Below are positions 1-8,609 of a stretch of 64,000 nt of DNA, one piece after another. Positions within the stretch are counted from its first letter, which is position 1. Each line of letters starts with the position of its first letter. The stretch is from VGKP01 sp964647695 (lineage in GTDB: Archaea > Nanobdellota > Nanobdellia > Pacearchaeales > GW2011-AR1): positions 1-64,000 of the forward strand of contig CAZYIS010000001.1 of assembly GCA_964647695.1 (NCBI GenBank). Direction: 5' to 3'. The notes under the pieces are model-generated. The model was not told the origin of the DNA. It saw nothing but the letters and a program-made list of their open reading frames with translations, and did no database searches. Position numbers and translations under genes: made by a program.

Positions 1-1026
1 GAAATTGTTCTTACCCAAGACCAAATTGATAAAGAAAATAAAAAATTAACCCTTTCTGAAAAAGAAACCAAAGAAGATGTGGAAGAAATTCTTGAAGAAG
101 CAGAAAAATCTCCAGAAGTAGAAGAAATAGAAGACAAATCCGAATCTAAAGGTAACTTTTTTACAAAATTATTCAAAAAAATAACCACCTCAAAGCTAAC
201 TTCTGAAGATTTTGATGAAATATTTGAAGAATTTGAAATAACCCTATTGGAAAATAATGTGGCACTAGAAGCAGTTGATAAAATTAAAGAGAATTTAGGA
301 AAAGATTTGATAGATCAACAAATAAAAAAGACCGAAGCCGAAGCAAGAATTCTCCAATCGCTCAAAGATGCTATTCTCTCCGTTCTAATTGAACCTCCAA
401 ATTTAATAAAACAAATAAAAGAACATAAAGGTATTTTCACCATGATCTTTTTTGGTATCAATGGTACTGGAAAGACCACATCCATAGCTAAAATTGCTCA
501 TATGCTTAAAGAAAATGATATTTCCTGCGTTCTAGCAGCCGGAGATACATTCAGAGCCGCAGCCGTTGAACAACTTAAAACCCATGCCGAAAGAATTGGA
601 GTCCCATTCGTATCCTCTAACTATGGTTCCGATCCTGCTTCGGTTGCATTTGAAGCAAAGAAATACGCTGAACATCATAAAATCAAAGTAGTGCTCATAG
701 ACACTGCCGGAAGAATGTACACCAAGAGCAATTTAATAAAAGAAATGGAAAAAATGATTAGAATATCTAAACCAGATCTAAAAATGTTTGTAGGCGAATC
801 CATTACTGGAAATGATGCTCTAGAACAATGTAAAACTTTCAATGAAGCCATAGGCATAGATGGAATTATTCTAAGCAAGGCAGACATCGACGAAAAAGCA
901 GGAACAATCCTTTCCGTTTCTCACATAACCCATAAACCAATTTATTTCCTTGGCATGGGCCAAAATTACAAAGACCTTTTGGTCTTCAGTAAAAAAGAAG
1001 TTTTGAAGAATCTGGGATTGGATTAA
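1..1026 (+). CDS. ftsY: Signal recognition particle receptor FtsY (5' end outside window)
   Basis: SRP receptor GTPase, which docks the SRP-ribosome complex at the membrane. The reading frame is open from base 1 (it reads through a GTG at 79), so the gene begins upstream and the acidic N-terminal part is only partly seen. Visible motifs are the helical N domain, G1 GINGTGKTT, the SRP-GTPase insertion signature DTFRAAAVEQL and G3 DTAGR. The G4 position reads SKAD instead of the usual TKxD, an unusual variant. The gene ends at TAA 1024-1026 and overlaps the convergent neighbour by 4 bases. Its partner SRP54 lies 3.6 kb downstream on the same strand. Confidence 0.95.
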   Translation, partial: EIVLTQDQIDKENKKLTLSEKETKEDVEEILEEAEKSPEVEEIEDKSESKGNFFTKLFKKITTSKLTSEDFDEIFEEFEITLLENNVALEAVDKIKENLGKDLIDQQIKKTEAEARILQSLKDAILSVLIEPPNLIKQIKEHKGIFTMIFFGINGTGKTTSIAKIAHMLKENDISCVLAAGDTFRAAAVEQLKTHAERIGVPFVSSNYGSDPASVAFEAKKYAEHHKIKVVLIDTAGRMYTKSNLIKEMEKMIRISKPDLKMFVGESITGNDALEQCKTFNEAIGIDGIILSKADIDEKAGTILSVSHITHKPIYFLGMGQNYKDLLVFSKKEVLKNLGLD

Positions 1027-1538
1027 CGCCAAGCCCGCTCAAAATCATCAGCATCTCTTATTGCTTGCAATTCAGCATTCTCTCTCGCTTTGTATCTAAG
1101 AGAATATGCTTTATTTTTATCCCCTAATGAAGCATATAAATCTGCAGCTAAGTATAAACGTTCAGGATTATCAGTATTCGAAAAATAACTAATAACTTTT
1201 TCAAAATATTTTTTAGGGACATCAATTACTCTAAATTTACCTTTTACTAATATTTCATGAATCCTATATGGAATCCGGTTATCTCTATTTTCAAAATCTC
1301 CATCTCTAGAAAAACTAGCTAATAAATCTATTAATACTCCTTCTTTTTCTTTTCTGTATGGCGCTAATTGAGCATATTCCCTATCTGCTTTCTTCTTTTC
1401 AAGAGCATTAATCCTTTCAGAAGCTATCTTTTCTAGTCTTCTATTTTTTGTTTCTTTCTTACGTTGTTTAATCTTATCTTCAGCTTTTTGTTTTGCTATT
1501 TGTAATTCCTTTTCAAATATTTTCTTTTCAGTTATCAT
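1023..1538 (-). CDS. Hypothetical Lys/Glu-rich protein with TPR-like C-terminus
   Basis: 171 residues, not recognised. The first 60 residues are a highly charged helix or coiled coil. The C-terminal third (PERLYLAADLYASLGDKNKAY) has the spacing of a single tetratricopeptide-type helical hairpin. It is the last gene of a five-gene reverse operon. Its ATG lies inside the end of the preceding gene (4-base overlap), which suggests translational coupling. No signal peptide or membrane segment is seen. Confidence 0.7.
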   Translation of the reverse strand: MITEKKIFEKELQIAKQKAEDKIKQRKKETKNRRLEKIASERINALEKKKADREYAQLAPYRKEKEGVLIDLLASFSRDGDFENRDNRIPYRIHEILVKGKFRVIDVPKKYFEKVISYFSNTDNPERLYLAADLYASLGDKNKAYSLRYKARENAELQAIRDADDFERAWR

Positions 1539-1960
1539 TCTAATTTTTCCTCCAAAGATTTTTTATTAAAAAATCCTCTAAAGTTTAGAATGGGACTATA
1601 TTGATCCCCTGCTCGATTTACTAAACCTAATTGAATAACTTTTCCACCAGTATATTCATCGATTTTATTAAATAATCCAACCTGTACAGCTAAATTATGA
1701 TTTGATTCCGCATAATTGCCAAGAGCTGAACAGGACAAACCAGTTAACGATGAAGATGGATTTCCATCGATTATATTGAAAAGCCCAGATAATAGTACGC
1801 CTTCAAATTTACCACGATAAATTCCAAACCCTCCATTTACCGAGATTCCACTAAAATAGTCATCTGAACCACTCAAAAACAAATTTAATCTAACACCCTT
1901 ATCTTTAAAATCGGTGGTTTGGGCTATAAAAGGAATATTTCCACAACCCTTACTCATCAT
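1535..1960 (-). CDS. Surface-repeat-like beta protein (LA_2272-like repeats)
   Basis: 141 residues with repeating Gly/Asn/Leu units such as GVLLSGLFNI, AVQVGLFNKI and VIQLGLVNRAG, each about 20-25 residues apart. This pattern resembles the LA_2272-type surface repeat family, which is predicted to form stacked beta strands. No signal peptide is visible, so a surface location is not supported here. The start is ATGATG at 1960; it overlaps the upstream small AbrB-like gene by 11 bases. The function is unknown and the family link is by pattern only. Confidence 0.65.
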   Translation of the reverse strand: MMSKGCGNIPFIAQTTDFKDKGVRLNLFLSGSDDYFSGISVNGGFGIYRGKFEGVLLSGLFNIIDGNPSSSLTGLSCSALGNYAESNHNLAVQVGLFNKIDEYTGGKVIQLGLVNRAGDQYSPILNFRGFFNKKSLEEKLE

Positions 1961-2111
1961 TTTCTAACTCCAAATTATCAATAACGCTTATTTCGAGAGA
2001 AACTATGGTTCCAGGTTTCAAACTCTGTTCAATTATTTTAGGAATTACAATTATAGATTGATTTCCATGCTTAGCTATTCTTTTAGTTATACTAAATTTC
2101 TTAAATATCAT
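1950..2111 (-). CDS. Small AbrB/SpoVT-like swapped-hairpin protein
   Basis: 53 residues: starts MIFKKFSITKRIAKHGN and continues SIIVIPKIIEQSLKPGTIV. The succession beta strand, Gly-Asn turn, 'IVIPK', helix, 'LKPGTIV' is the standard AbrB/MazE-type swapped-hairpin DNA-binding fold. It may be an antitoxin-like or regulatory partner of the adjacent genes. The start overlaps the previous stop as ATGA (2108-2111), and the gene ends inside the start of the next one, so it sits tightly in the five-gene operon. Confidence 0.7.
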   Translation of the reverse strand: MIFKKFSITKRIAKHGNQSIIVIPKIIEQSLKPGTIVSLEISVIDNLELENDE

Positions 2112-2545
2112 TTTTTCACCTTAGTATTATCATAAGGAGTATTTTCCATTTCTTTTAGGTGTTCTTTCAAAATTTTTCTTTCTTCTGAGAAATATGGGCT
2201 TTTGTCTATTCTTTTTTTTATTTGATCTCTGAAAGCATTAAAGCTACCTTTTCTAAATCGCAAATCACTCGCAAGAGAATAGCCAGAATAAAGACTGTAA
2301 AGATCCTTATTATCATCCATCCATGTAGGAAATAAATAGGACATATTTATTCCTCGAAAATTGTTATCTGAATCAAGATAAACTCTATCGGTGTCGACTT
2401 CATTTAGTGCATTGATACGATTCATTTCATCACTTTCAGTCTGCCAAGATGGGCCAAGAGTAAGATAAAGATTTCTTAATAATCTAGATTTAAGTCTAAG
2501 TTGATCTTTTAATCTCTCTGCAATTATTTCTGATACATTTGTCAT
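2108..2545 (-). CDS. Hypothetical helical protein
   Basis: 145 residues, mostly alpha-helical and charged; no family recognised. The start at 2545 (TNVSEIIAERL after the Met) gives a 4-base ATGA overlap with the preceding stop, like the other junctions in this operon, and has a GGGAG sequence shortly upstream. An in-frame ATG at 2560 would add five residues. No membrane segment or known catalytic motif is seen. Confidence 0.65.
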   Translation of the reverse strand: MTNVSEIIAERLKDQLRLKSRLLRNLYLTLGPSWQTESDEMNRINALNEVDTDRVYLDSDNNFRGINMSYLFPTWMDDNKDLYSLYSGYSLASDLRFRKGSFNAFRDQIKKRIDKSPYFSEERKILKEHLKEMENTPYDNTKVKK

Positions 2546-2976
2546 TTTATATTCTCCCAAACAGAATCATAACTTCTTTTCAGTCCCGCTTTTTTCCACA
2601 CCGAATCATCTTCTTTGTCAACTTCATTCTTCCAATCAGACATTTGCTTTGTTCCAGTGAGTACCTTATATGCGCCATCATAGAGCAAGCCCAGAGTATA
2701 ATCATTATCTCTCCCCTTTGAATCTGAAAAGTAAGACTTTGACAAACCCTGATATTTAGTACACATTGCATCTACTATCTTTGGATTGCTAGTTTTCAAC
2801 TTAGTAGTAAGTTCAACTAAATCTCCAGCATCATTTACTACATCAATTACATTTCTACCTGCAAAAAAGTTCTCTCCTCTTAATGCCCCATTTAATATTT
2901 TTAATGTTAGATTCTCTAAGGCACTTCCTTCTTTTGCTTCTGTTCTTTCTCCATTTGTTTTTGTTTCGTTTGTCAT
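2542..2976 (-). CDS. Hypothetical protein, first gene of five-gene reverse operon
   Basis: 144 residues, not recognised. The N-terminus is polar and low in complexity; the rest is predicted helical, with a Trp/Asp-rich C-terminus (two DSVW motifs). It is the promoter-proximal gene of the cluster at 1023-2976 and is divergent from the Lrp-type regulator at 3109, which is therefore a candidate regulator of this operon. Soluble, with no signal peptide. Confidence 0.65.
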   Translation of the reverse strand: MTNETKTNGERTEAKEGSALENLTLKILNGALRGENFFAGRNVIDVVNDAGDLVELTTKLKTSNPKIVDAMCTKYQGLSKSYFSDSKGRDNDYTLGLLYDGAYKVLTGTKQMSDWKNEVDKEDDSVWKKAGLKRSYDSVWENIK

Positions 2977-3074
2977 GTTTTGTTTTTTTGTTTAACTCTT
3001 TCGAGCCATTTTGTTACTACTTGAAGGTATTGAATATAGATAAAACGTTTGACTAAATAATACTCTAAAACACA

Positions 3075-3087
3075 ATATTTATATATC
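3075..3087 (+). promoter_or_regulatory. TATA box for the Lrp-type regulator
   Basis: ATATTTATATATC lies about 25 bases upstream of ATG 3109, the spacing expected for archaeal TBP with a leaderless or nearly leaderless transcript. Confidence 0.6.
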
Positions 3088-3108
3088 TTAATTGAGTTAT
3101 AAAGTAAT

Positions 3109-4092
3109 ATGGCTCAAATAACCCAAAATTCGCAAATCCCCCTTGATTTGAAAGATAGAAAAATATTATATCAACTAGATATTAACTCTAGGCAGTCCAA
3201 TGCCCAGATAGCAAAGAAAATAGGACTCAGCAAAGATGTAGTAAACTATAGAATAAAGCAACTTGAAACTAATGAATTCATTAAAGGATACTATTCTATC
3301 ATTGATTTATATCGATTAGGTTATATTAGCTTTAGAATATACATTAAACTGGTAAATGCATCCCATGAAAAAGAAAAAGAGATATCACATTTTCTAATTA
3401 ACAATAAAAAAGTGATGTACCTTGGAAAAATTGATGGTTCCTATGATCTGGGCATAGGCACCTATGTTAAAAGCATCTATGAATTCGAAGAATTCTATTC
3501 CGATTTTAAAAATAGATACAAAGAATACATCGGAAAAGAAGAAATTTCCATATTCACTAAGGCCTATCACTTCCATAGGGCCTATCTATTGGACAAAAAA
3601 CATGATGAACTCAATCCAGAACTCATCGGAGGAGAAAATAAAGTTGAATGTGATAAGAAAGATATTGAAATTCTTAAATTAATTGCAGCAAACTCTAGAA
3701 TATCCACCATTGAGATAGCTGAAAAACTTAAAATGCCTGCCACTACCATTGCTTTCAGAATAAAACAACTAGAAAAGAAAAAAGTCATCCAAGCCCATAG
3801 ATTTATATTTGATTTTGAAAAATATGGCTACGATTATTATAAAATAGACTTGACATTAAACAATACTTCTAGAATTAAAGATCTAATTAACTATTGCCAT
3901 CTGCATCCAAATATAATATATATTGATCAAACCATAGGCGGAAGTGACTTTGAATTCGATATAGAAGTAAAGAACAAAGCGCAGTTCCTAGAAATAATGG
4001 ATGAACTAAAAAGAAAATTCCCTGAAATAAGAGAATGGAGCTATTTTACCGTTAGAAATTATGATAAACTTCTCTACTTCCCAGATAACTAA
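3109..4092 (+). CDS. Double-domain Lrp/AsnC family transcriptional regulator
   Basis: 327 residues, about twice the normal Lrp length. There are two consecutive Lrp units. The first winged helix is near residues 14-64 (SNAQIAKKIGLSKDVVNYRIKQL) and is followed by an effector-type alpha/beta domain. A second winged helix near 180-230 (STIEIAEKLKMPATTIAFRIKQL) is followed by a second such domain. Both recognition helices are intact. Such tandem proteins could bind as one-chain pseudo-dimers. It is divergent from the operon at 1023-2976, a plausible target. Confidence 0.9.
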   Translation: MAQITQNSQIPLDLKDRKILYQLDINSRQSNAQIAKKIGLSKDVVNYRIKQLETNEFIKGYYSIIDLYRLGYISFRIYIKLVNASHEKEKEISHFLINNKKVMYLGKIDGSYDLGIGTYVKSIYEFEEFYSDFKNRYKEYIGKEEISIFTKAYHFHRAYLLDKKHDELNPELIGGENKVECDKKDIEILKLIAANSRISTIEIAEKLKMPATTIAFRIKQLEKKKVIQAHRFIFDFEKYGYDYYKIDLTLNNTSRIKDLINYCHLHPNIIYIDQTIGGSDFEFDIEVKNKAQFLEIMDELKRKFPEIREWSYFTVRNYDKLLYFPDN

Positions 4093-4093
4093 A

Positions 4094-4555
4094 CTAAATC
4101 AATTTTTCTTCCAATCTTTCAATTAATTCAACCTGAGCAGAGTTTATTTTTTTCTTGGCAATTTCCACATCGAAAAATCCAGCCTTGTCCACTTCCGGAA
4201 CACTAATTATTTTACCTGACCCAACAGGCCATTCTACCTTTGCATAACTACCACATATTAATAATCCAGACCAATCTCCTTCATAAGCCCAACAATGTAC
4301 AATTTTTCCAGACTTTTGCTTAATACTTCCCAATTTCATAAATTCATTTCCTGCTGCATCTATACCTGTTTCTTCCTCTAGCTCACGAATAGCACATAAA
4401 AGTAAATCTTCTCCAACCTTAATCTCCCCTTTAGGAATACTCCAAAATCCATCATCCTTATCTGCCCAGGCCGGACCTCCCGGATGAACTATGAATACCT
4501 TTAATCTCTTGTCTTCAATTTTATATATCAACAATCCCGCACTGGTTTTGATCAT
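4094..4555 (-). CDS. NUDIX hydrolase (COG4119-like NTP pyrophosphohydrolase)
   Basis: 153 residues. It has a complete Nudix box (GEIKVGE, then seven residues, then RELEEETGI), which binds Mg2+ for pyrophosphate-bond hydrolysis. The opening TSAGLLIYK and the segment VHPGGPAWADKDDG match the COG4119 type. The start is set at ATG 4555 because a TATA-like TTTATATA lies about 25 bases upstream. A longer frame to 4612 would run through this promoter. Convergent with the Lrp regulator, with one base between the stops. The substrate is unknown. Confidence 0.85.
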   Translation of the reverse strand: MIKTSAGLLIYKIEDKRLKVFIVHPGGPAWADKDDGFWSIPKGEIKVGEDLLLCAIRELEEETGIDAAGNEFMKLGSIKQKSGKIVHCWAYEGDWSGLLICGSYAKVEWPVGSGKIISVPEVDKAGFFDVEIAKKKINSAQVELIERLEEKLI

Positions 4556-4645
4556 TGAAAATTCTAATAATTTAGCTATATAAATTATATCCCTCAAAAT
4601 AATCAAAACCACAAATTTATTAACCTCTCAAATGCTGCTCTTTTT

Positions 4646-6001
4646 ATGCTAGAGAAACTATCAGAGACATTGAAAAAAACAACCGATAAGATAGCCAACG
4701 CCATATTTCTTGACAAAAACCTAGTGGATCAAATAGTAAAAGACCTTCAAAGAGCATTGATTGAAGCAGACGTTAATGTATCCCTTGTTCTAGAAATAAC
4801 CAAAAAGATAAAACAATCAGCATTGGACGAAAGAATTTCAGGCATTGAAAAGAAAGAACACATAATTAAACTTCTCCATGATGAACTATTAAAACTTCTA
4901 GGAGATAAACGTGAAATTGTTCTTCAAAAAAACAATACTTTCATGATGCTCGGTTTATACGGTCAAGGAAAAACCACCACCATCAGCAAATTAGCATCCT
5001 ACTATGCCAAAAGAGGAAACAAAGTCTGTGCCATCGGTCTTGATGTCCACAGACCTGCCGCATCGGAACAACTAAAGCAACTCTGCGATAAGCTGAACAT
5101 CGCCTGTTTTATAGATGCTAAAGAAAAAGATCCTAAAAAAATATGGAAAAAATATGAATCCGAACTCAGCAAATACAATTTAATATTAATAGACACTGCC
5201 GGAAGAGATGCCCTTTCAACCGATCTAGTAAAAGAAATAAAAGATATAGCAAAATTAGCAAAACCTACTGAAACATTTCTAGTTATGTCTGCCGATGTAG
5301 GCCAAACCGCAAAGAAACAAGCCCAAACATTCAAAGAAGCAGTCAATATCACCGGAGTTATAATTACTAAAATGGATTCCACCGCCAAAGCCGGAGGAGC
5401 CCTTACTGCCTGTTCTGAAGTTAAAGCCCCAGTCGTATTTATTGGAACTGGAGAAAAACCATCCGATTTAGAATCCTTTGATCCCGAATCATTCCTTGGT
5501 AGATTACTAGGCATGGGCGATCTTAAATCTCTCATGGAAAAAATTCAATCAGTCGTAAATAAAGATGACATTGCCAAAGCCCAAGAAAGATTACAGCAAG
5601 GTAAATTCACTCTGAAAGATCTCCAATCCCAATTAGAATCCATGGAATCTATCGGTTCAATGGACAAAATAATGTCCATGATCCCAGGTCTAGGAAAAGC
5701 AAAGATTCCCGAAGGAGCGTTAGACGCACAGCAAGAAAAACTAAAGAAATATAAGCATGCCATTAATTCCATGACCAAAGAAGAAGTTGAAAATCCAGAA
5801 ATATTGGAAAAAGAAACTTCCAGAATGTCAAGAATTGCAAAAGGCTCGGGCGTAAATACTGGAGACATCAGAGCACTAATAAAACAATGGCACATGCTCA
5901 ATGACATGATTAAATCCCAATCCGGAATTAGCGAAAAAGGCATGGATCAAAAGACCATGATGAAACTAGCTAAGAAATACTCTAAAAAGATGAGATTTTA
6001 A
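4646..6001 (+). CDS. srp54: Signal recognition particle protein SRP54
   Basis: 451 residues, the full family length. It binds signal sequences on ribosomes together with SRP RNA and delivers them to FtsY. N domain at about 1-85. The GTPase domain has G1 GLYGQGKTTT, the insertion motif DVHRPAASEQL, DTAGRD and TKMDSTAKAGG. The methionine-rich M domain (about 300-451) holds the RNA-binding signature SRMSRIAKGSG. A TATA-like AAATTTATTAA lies about 25 bases before the start. The next gene follows after one base. Confidence 0.97.
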   Translation: MLEKLSETLKKTTDKIANAIFLDKNLVDQIVKDLQRALIEADVNVSLVLEITKKIKQSALDERISGIEKKEHIIKLLHDELLKLLGDKREIVLQKNNTFMMLGLYGQGKTTTISKLASYYAKRGNKVCAIGLDVHRPAASEQLKQLCDKLNIACFIDAKEKDPKKIWKKYESELSKYNLILIDTAGRDALSTDLVKEIKDIAKLAKPTETFLVMSADVGQTAKKQAQTFKEAVNITGVIITKMDSTAKAGGALTACSEVKAPVVFIGTGEKPSDLESFDPESFLGRLLGMGDLKSLMEKIQSVVNKDDIAKAQERLQQGKFTLKDLQSQLESMESIGSMDKIMSMIPGLGKAKIPEGALDAQQEKLKKYKHAINSMTKEEVENPEILEKETSRMSRIAKGSGVNTGDIRALIKQWHMLNDMIKSQSGISEKGMDQKTMMKLAKKYSKKMRF

Positions 6002-6002
6002 A

Positions 6003-6344
6003 ATGAACAAAAAAAGGATATTCTCAGTCCATATAATTTTAGTTATTCTTGCTTGGACTTCCCCATTCTATTTAAGTTGGAAAATCATAGCACTATTAAT
6101 AATATTGAATTATGTCCAAATATTAATATTTAAAGGATGTATTTTAACAAATTTACAATTTAAAAATAAGATAAACAAATATACAGATATGACCATGTAT
6201 TCCTATTCTCTAGAATTGTTAGGATATAAATTCAATAGAAAAAAGATAAAGTTTCTTTCGAAATATATATTTCCAGTTATAATTATGGGGATAGCATTAA
6301 TTTGGCAAATATTATTAAAAATAAGTGTTTTAATAAAAGTTTAA
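6003..6344 (+). CDS. Small membrane protein, probable srp54 operon partner
   Basis: 113 residues, not assigned. Hydrophobic segments are near residues 8-25 and 28-45, with a third at the C-terminus (VIIMGIALIWQILL). A cysteine (GCILTNLQF) follows the second segment. It starts one base after the srp54 stop (TAAAATG), so it is probably cotranscribed. No catalytic motif is seen. The function is unknown. Confidence 0.7.
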   Translation: MNKKRIFSVHIILVILAWTSPFYLSWKIIALLIILNYVQILIFKGCILTNLQFKNKINKYTDMTMYSYSLELLGYKFNRKKIKFLSKYIFPVIIMGIALIWQILLKISVLIKV

Positions 6345-6345
6345 T

Positions 6346-6696
6346 TTATTTTTTTAATTCATTAAAATACTTATTACGAAACTGGCTAGCCCATAAATCC
6401 AATCTAATTTTTCTAACCTTCTCTTGGGTTGTAGAAGAACCATTTCTAGGAGTTAATGCTGCAGCCGTCTCAGAACTTCCATTTCCAACCCCGCTATCCA
6501 GACGCTTATAGGCAATATAAAATCCAGTGTCTTTATCCCTAAATGTAGCATCATTGGAATAAAAATGAGTACTGCCCGGAACAACTTCTAAAATGCCCTC
6601 TCCGACCAAAGCATTTAATGATTTTGCCACCGGTCTTCCACTACTAGAACGATGATTAACTATATTTCTTCTCTCATAAACGTCTCTAAATGTCAT
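6346..6696 (-). CDS. Hypothetical protein, possible winged-helix N-terminus
   Basis: 116 residues. The segment from about 10 to 48 (helix, 'SGRPVAKSLNALVGEGIL', then strands ending GSTHFYSN) reads like the recognition helix and wing of a winged-helix domain. The C-terminal half is polar and then helical. No close family is recognised. It is transcribed from a TATA element shared with divergent bud32. Confidence 0.55.
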   Translation of the reverse strand: MTFRDVYERRNIVNHRSSSGRPVAKSLNALVGEGILEVVPGSTHFYSNDATFRDKDTGFYIAYKRLDSGVGNGSSETAAALTPRNGSSTTQEKVRKIRLDLWASQFRNKYFNELKK

Positions 6697-6714
6697 AATA
6701 AAAAATATTATATT

Positions 6715-6725
6715 ATATTTATAAA
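6715..6725. promoter_or_regulatory. Shared bidirectional TATA element between 6696 gene and bud32
   Basis: TTTATAAA is self-complementary and sits about 20-27 bases from both starts (ATG 6696 leftward, ATG 6752 rightward), so one TBP site could serve both directions. Confidence 0.5.
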
Positions 6726-6751
6726 CAAGATGATGCTAGAATATATACAAT

Positions 6752-7345
6752 ATGAAATCATTCCAAGGCGCAGAAGCTCTAATAAAACTAGGTAAAAACA
6801 GTGCTGTTAAAGATAGAATTAAGAAAAATTATAGAATTTCTATAATTGATGATAGACTAAGAAAACAAAGAACAAAAAAAGAGATTAAACTTCTTGAAAA
6901 ATCCCATTCTCTAATTCCAGTTCCCAAGCTAATCAAATCCTCTGAATTTTCCATAGAAATGGAAATGATAAAAGGCAAAAAACTCTCTCTTTTTCTAGAC
7001 AAACTGAAAAATAAATATGAAATAGCCAAACAAATAGGGAAGAACATTGCAATTCTTCATGATAATAATATAATCCATGGAGATTTAACCACATCCAATA
7101 TGATCTATAGCAAAAATGAAGTTTATTTCATAGATTTTGGTCTCGGCTATGAATCTTCTAATATTGAAGACAAAGCTACTGATCTACATTTAATAAAACA
7201 AGCCCTAGAAGCAAAACATTTCAAGTACTTTGAAAAATTATTCAATTCCATACTGAAAGGCTACAAGATATCTAAGAATTACTCCCTAGTTGTCAAAAGA
7301 CTCGAAGCCGTAGAAAAAAGAGGAAGATACAAACAATCGTATTAA
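6752..7345 (+). CDS. bud32: KEOPS complex kinase/ATPase Bud32
   Basis: 197 residues, the normal size for the stand-alone archaeal protein. Bud32 (PRPK) is the atypical kinase or ATPase of the KEOPS complex needed for the tRNA t6A37 modification. Visible motifs: N-terminal GAEALIK, the Lys region IKKNYR, catalytic loop HGDLTTSN, metal-binding IDFGLG and the C-terminal basic RGRYK tail. The Kae1 partner is not in this window, so the two genes are unfused here. Confidence 0.95.
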   Translation: MKSFQGAEALIKLGKNSAVKDRIKKNYRISIIDDRLRKQRTKKEIKLLEKSHSLIPVPKLIKSSEFSIEMEMIKGKKLSLFLDKLKNKYEIAKQIGKNIAILHDNNIIHGDLTTSNMIYSKNEVYFIDFGLGYESSNIEDKATDLHLIKQALEAKHFKYFEKLFNSILKGYKISKNYSLVVKRLEAVEKRGRYKQSY

Positions 7346-7719
7346 TATAAAACTTCCCTCAAGTCATCAATAATTCTATCAAAATCTTCATTTCCTCCAG
7401 TATATCCTTGTTCGTGTGCCTTCGTTCTTAATTGCCCAAAAACAACCCAAGGTGCGCCTTTATCCCGAGATAACCAATCAAGAATATCTCTAGGAACTTT
7501 GTACTTTCCATCACCTTCAAAAAACTCAGTCCATAATATTTTAGAAGCAGCGATATAATTAGGGTCTGAAGTCATACCTATATCTAAACCAACCTTCCCA
7601 TCCATCACCAAGGGATATACTGTTCTTTTCAGAGCACTTGCAAAACCCAATGCTTTTTCCAAATTTCCAACAGATTCCACAAACTCAAATACCCATTTAG
7701 ATTTATCCTCGTTAACCAT
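7342..7719 (-). CDS. Hypothetical soluble protein
   Basis: 125 residues from ATG 7719. The frame extends to a TTG at 7731, but a TATA-like TTATATATTT about 20-30 bases upstream suits the ATG. Trp-rich and acidic, with no recognised domain. Convergent overlap of 4 bases with bud32. Confidence 0.6.
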   Translation of the reverse strand: MVNEDKSKWVFEFVESVGNLEKALGFASALKRTVYPLVMDGKVGLDIGMTSDPNYIAASKILWTEFFEGDGKYKVPRDILDWLSRDKGAPWVVFGQLRTKAHEQGYTGGNEDFDRIIDDLREVLY

Positions 7720-7818
7720 AAAAAAACTCAAATATATAACTATTTAACCATTATGGTAAATAAAGTTATAAAATCCAAACCCTTTTAAACACTCTAAAAT
7801 CTCTACTGTTGTATTCAC

Positions 7819-7890
7819 AGCCCCATAGTCTAGTGGTCAAGGATACGGGCCTTTGGCGCCCGGGACCCCGGTTCGAATCCGGGTGGGGCT
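7819..7890 (+). tRNA. tRNA-Gln (anticodon UUG)
   Basis: Complete cloverleaf: acceptor AGCCCCA/TGGGGCT, D arm, anticodon stem CGGGC/GCCCG with loop CTTTGGC (anticodon TTG), and T arm CCCGG-TTCGAAT-CCGGG. There is no intron, and CCA is not encoded. It reads CAA/CAG codons. A TATA-like TTTTAAAC lies about 30-40 bases upstream. Confidence 0.95.
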
Positions 7891-7957
7891 ATCTTTTATT
7901 TTAAATATATTAGACAAATTATGCAATTAATAATTATAATATAAAAATAGCTAGAAT

Positions 7958-8608
7958 TTATTCCTTAGTTTCAACTTTGGATTTCTTAGCAGCTTTCTTT
8001 TCGGCTGCAGCAGCTGCAACTTCTTCTAGATTAGTTTCTGCTTTGGCTACTTTAACCTGAGGTCCCTTTGCTTCTGGAACAATTTCCAACATTCTTATCT
8101 CGCAGAGTGCAAGAGGATAAATCTTCTTCAACTTGAATGATAATTCTTTTTGTATCTTATTATTCATAATTTCATTGAACAATTCTTTTGAGTCTCTTGT
8201 TTTGATATGAGCAATCAAATGTTCCTTAGTAGTATTTCTCATATTTCTTCTTACTGCTCTTGATACCTTGTTTCTAGCAATCAAAAATGGTTTGATCAAA
8301 ATCTTTCCATCTTTGGATTCGGTTACAAAAGAATCTTCAACGTAATCTGCTCCCTTTCTCATCATTCTTCTTACAAATGATCCCGCCAATTCCAAACTAA
8401 CCGGATCTGAATTCAAAACTTCTCCTTCAGCCTTAACTTTCAATTTAAGTTCTAAACTCTTTCCTCTCAATGATCTGGTTAAGTCAATTCTTACAAACTT
8501 TCCATCCAATTCCTGAGCTGATGCAGCATATAATGATATCTTTGAATTTGTCAAACTAGAATTAACATCGAAAAATACTTTCTTTTGGATTTTATTTGAT
8601 TTTACCAT
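7958..8608 (-). CDS. rps3ae: Small ribosomal subunit protein eS1 (S3Ae)
   Basis: 216 residues. Recognised by the S3Ae core: the N-terminal KVFFDV stretch, GKFVRIDLTRSLRGK, and the RRNMRNTTKEHLIAHIKT region followed by a helical part that ends in CEIRMLEIV. The tail after about residue 180 is Ala/Lys/Glu-rich and low in complexity. It follows the eL42 gene by one base on the same strand, so the two form a ribosomal-protein operon. Confidence 0.95.
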   Translation of the reverse strand: MVKSNKIQKKVFFDVNSSLTNSKISLYAASAQELDGKFVRIDLTRSLRGKSLELKLKVKAEGEVLNSDPVSLELAGSFVRRMMRKGADYVEDSFVTESKDGKILIKPFLIARNKVSRAVRRNMRNTTKEHLIAHIKTRDSKELFNEIMNNKIQKELSFKLKKIYPLALCEIRMLEIVPEAKGPQVKVAKAETNLEEVAAAAAEKKAAKKSKVETKE

Positions 8609-8609
8609 T

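Noticed and set aside
1023..2976. Toxin-antitoxin module around the AbrB-like gene.
   Set aside because: None of the neighbouring proteins matches a known toxin family such as PIN, MazF or RelE, so the role stays open.
4555..4612. Longer NUDIX start at 4612.
   Set aside because: The extra 19 residues run through the TATA-like promoter and lack similarity to the family.
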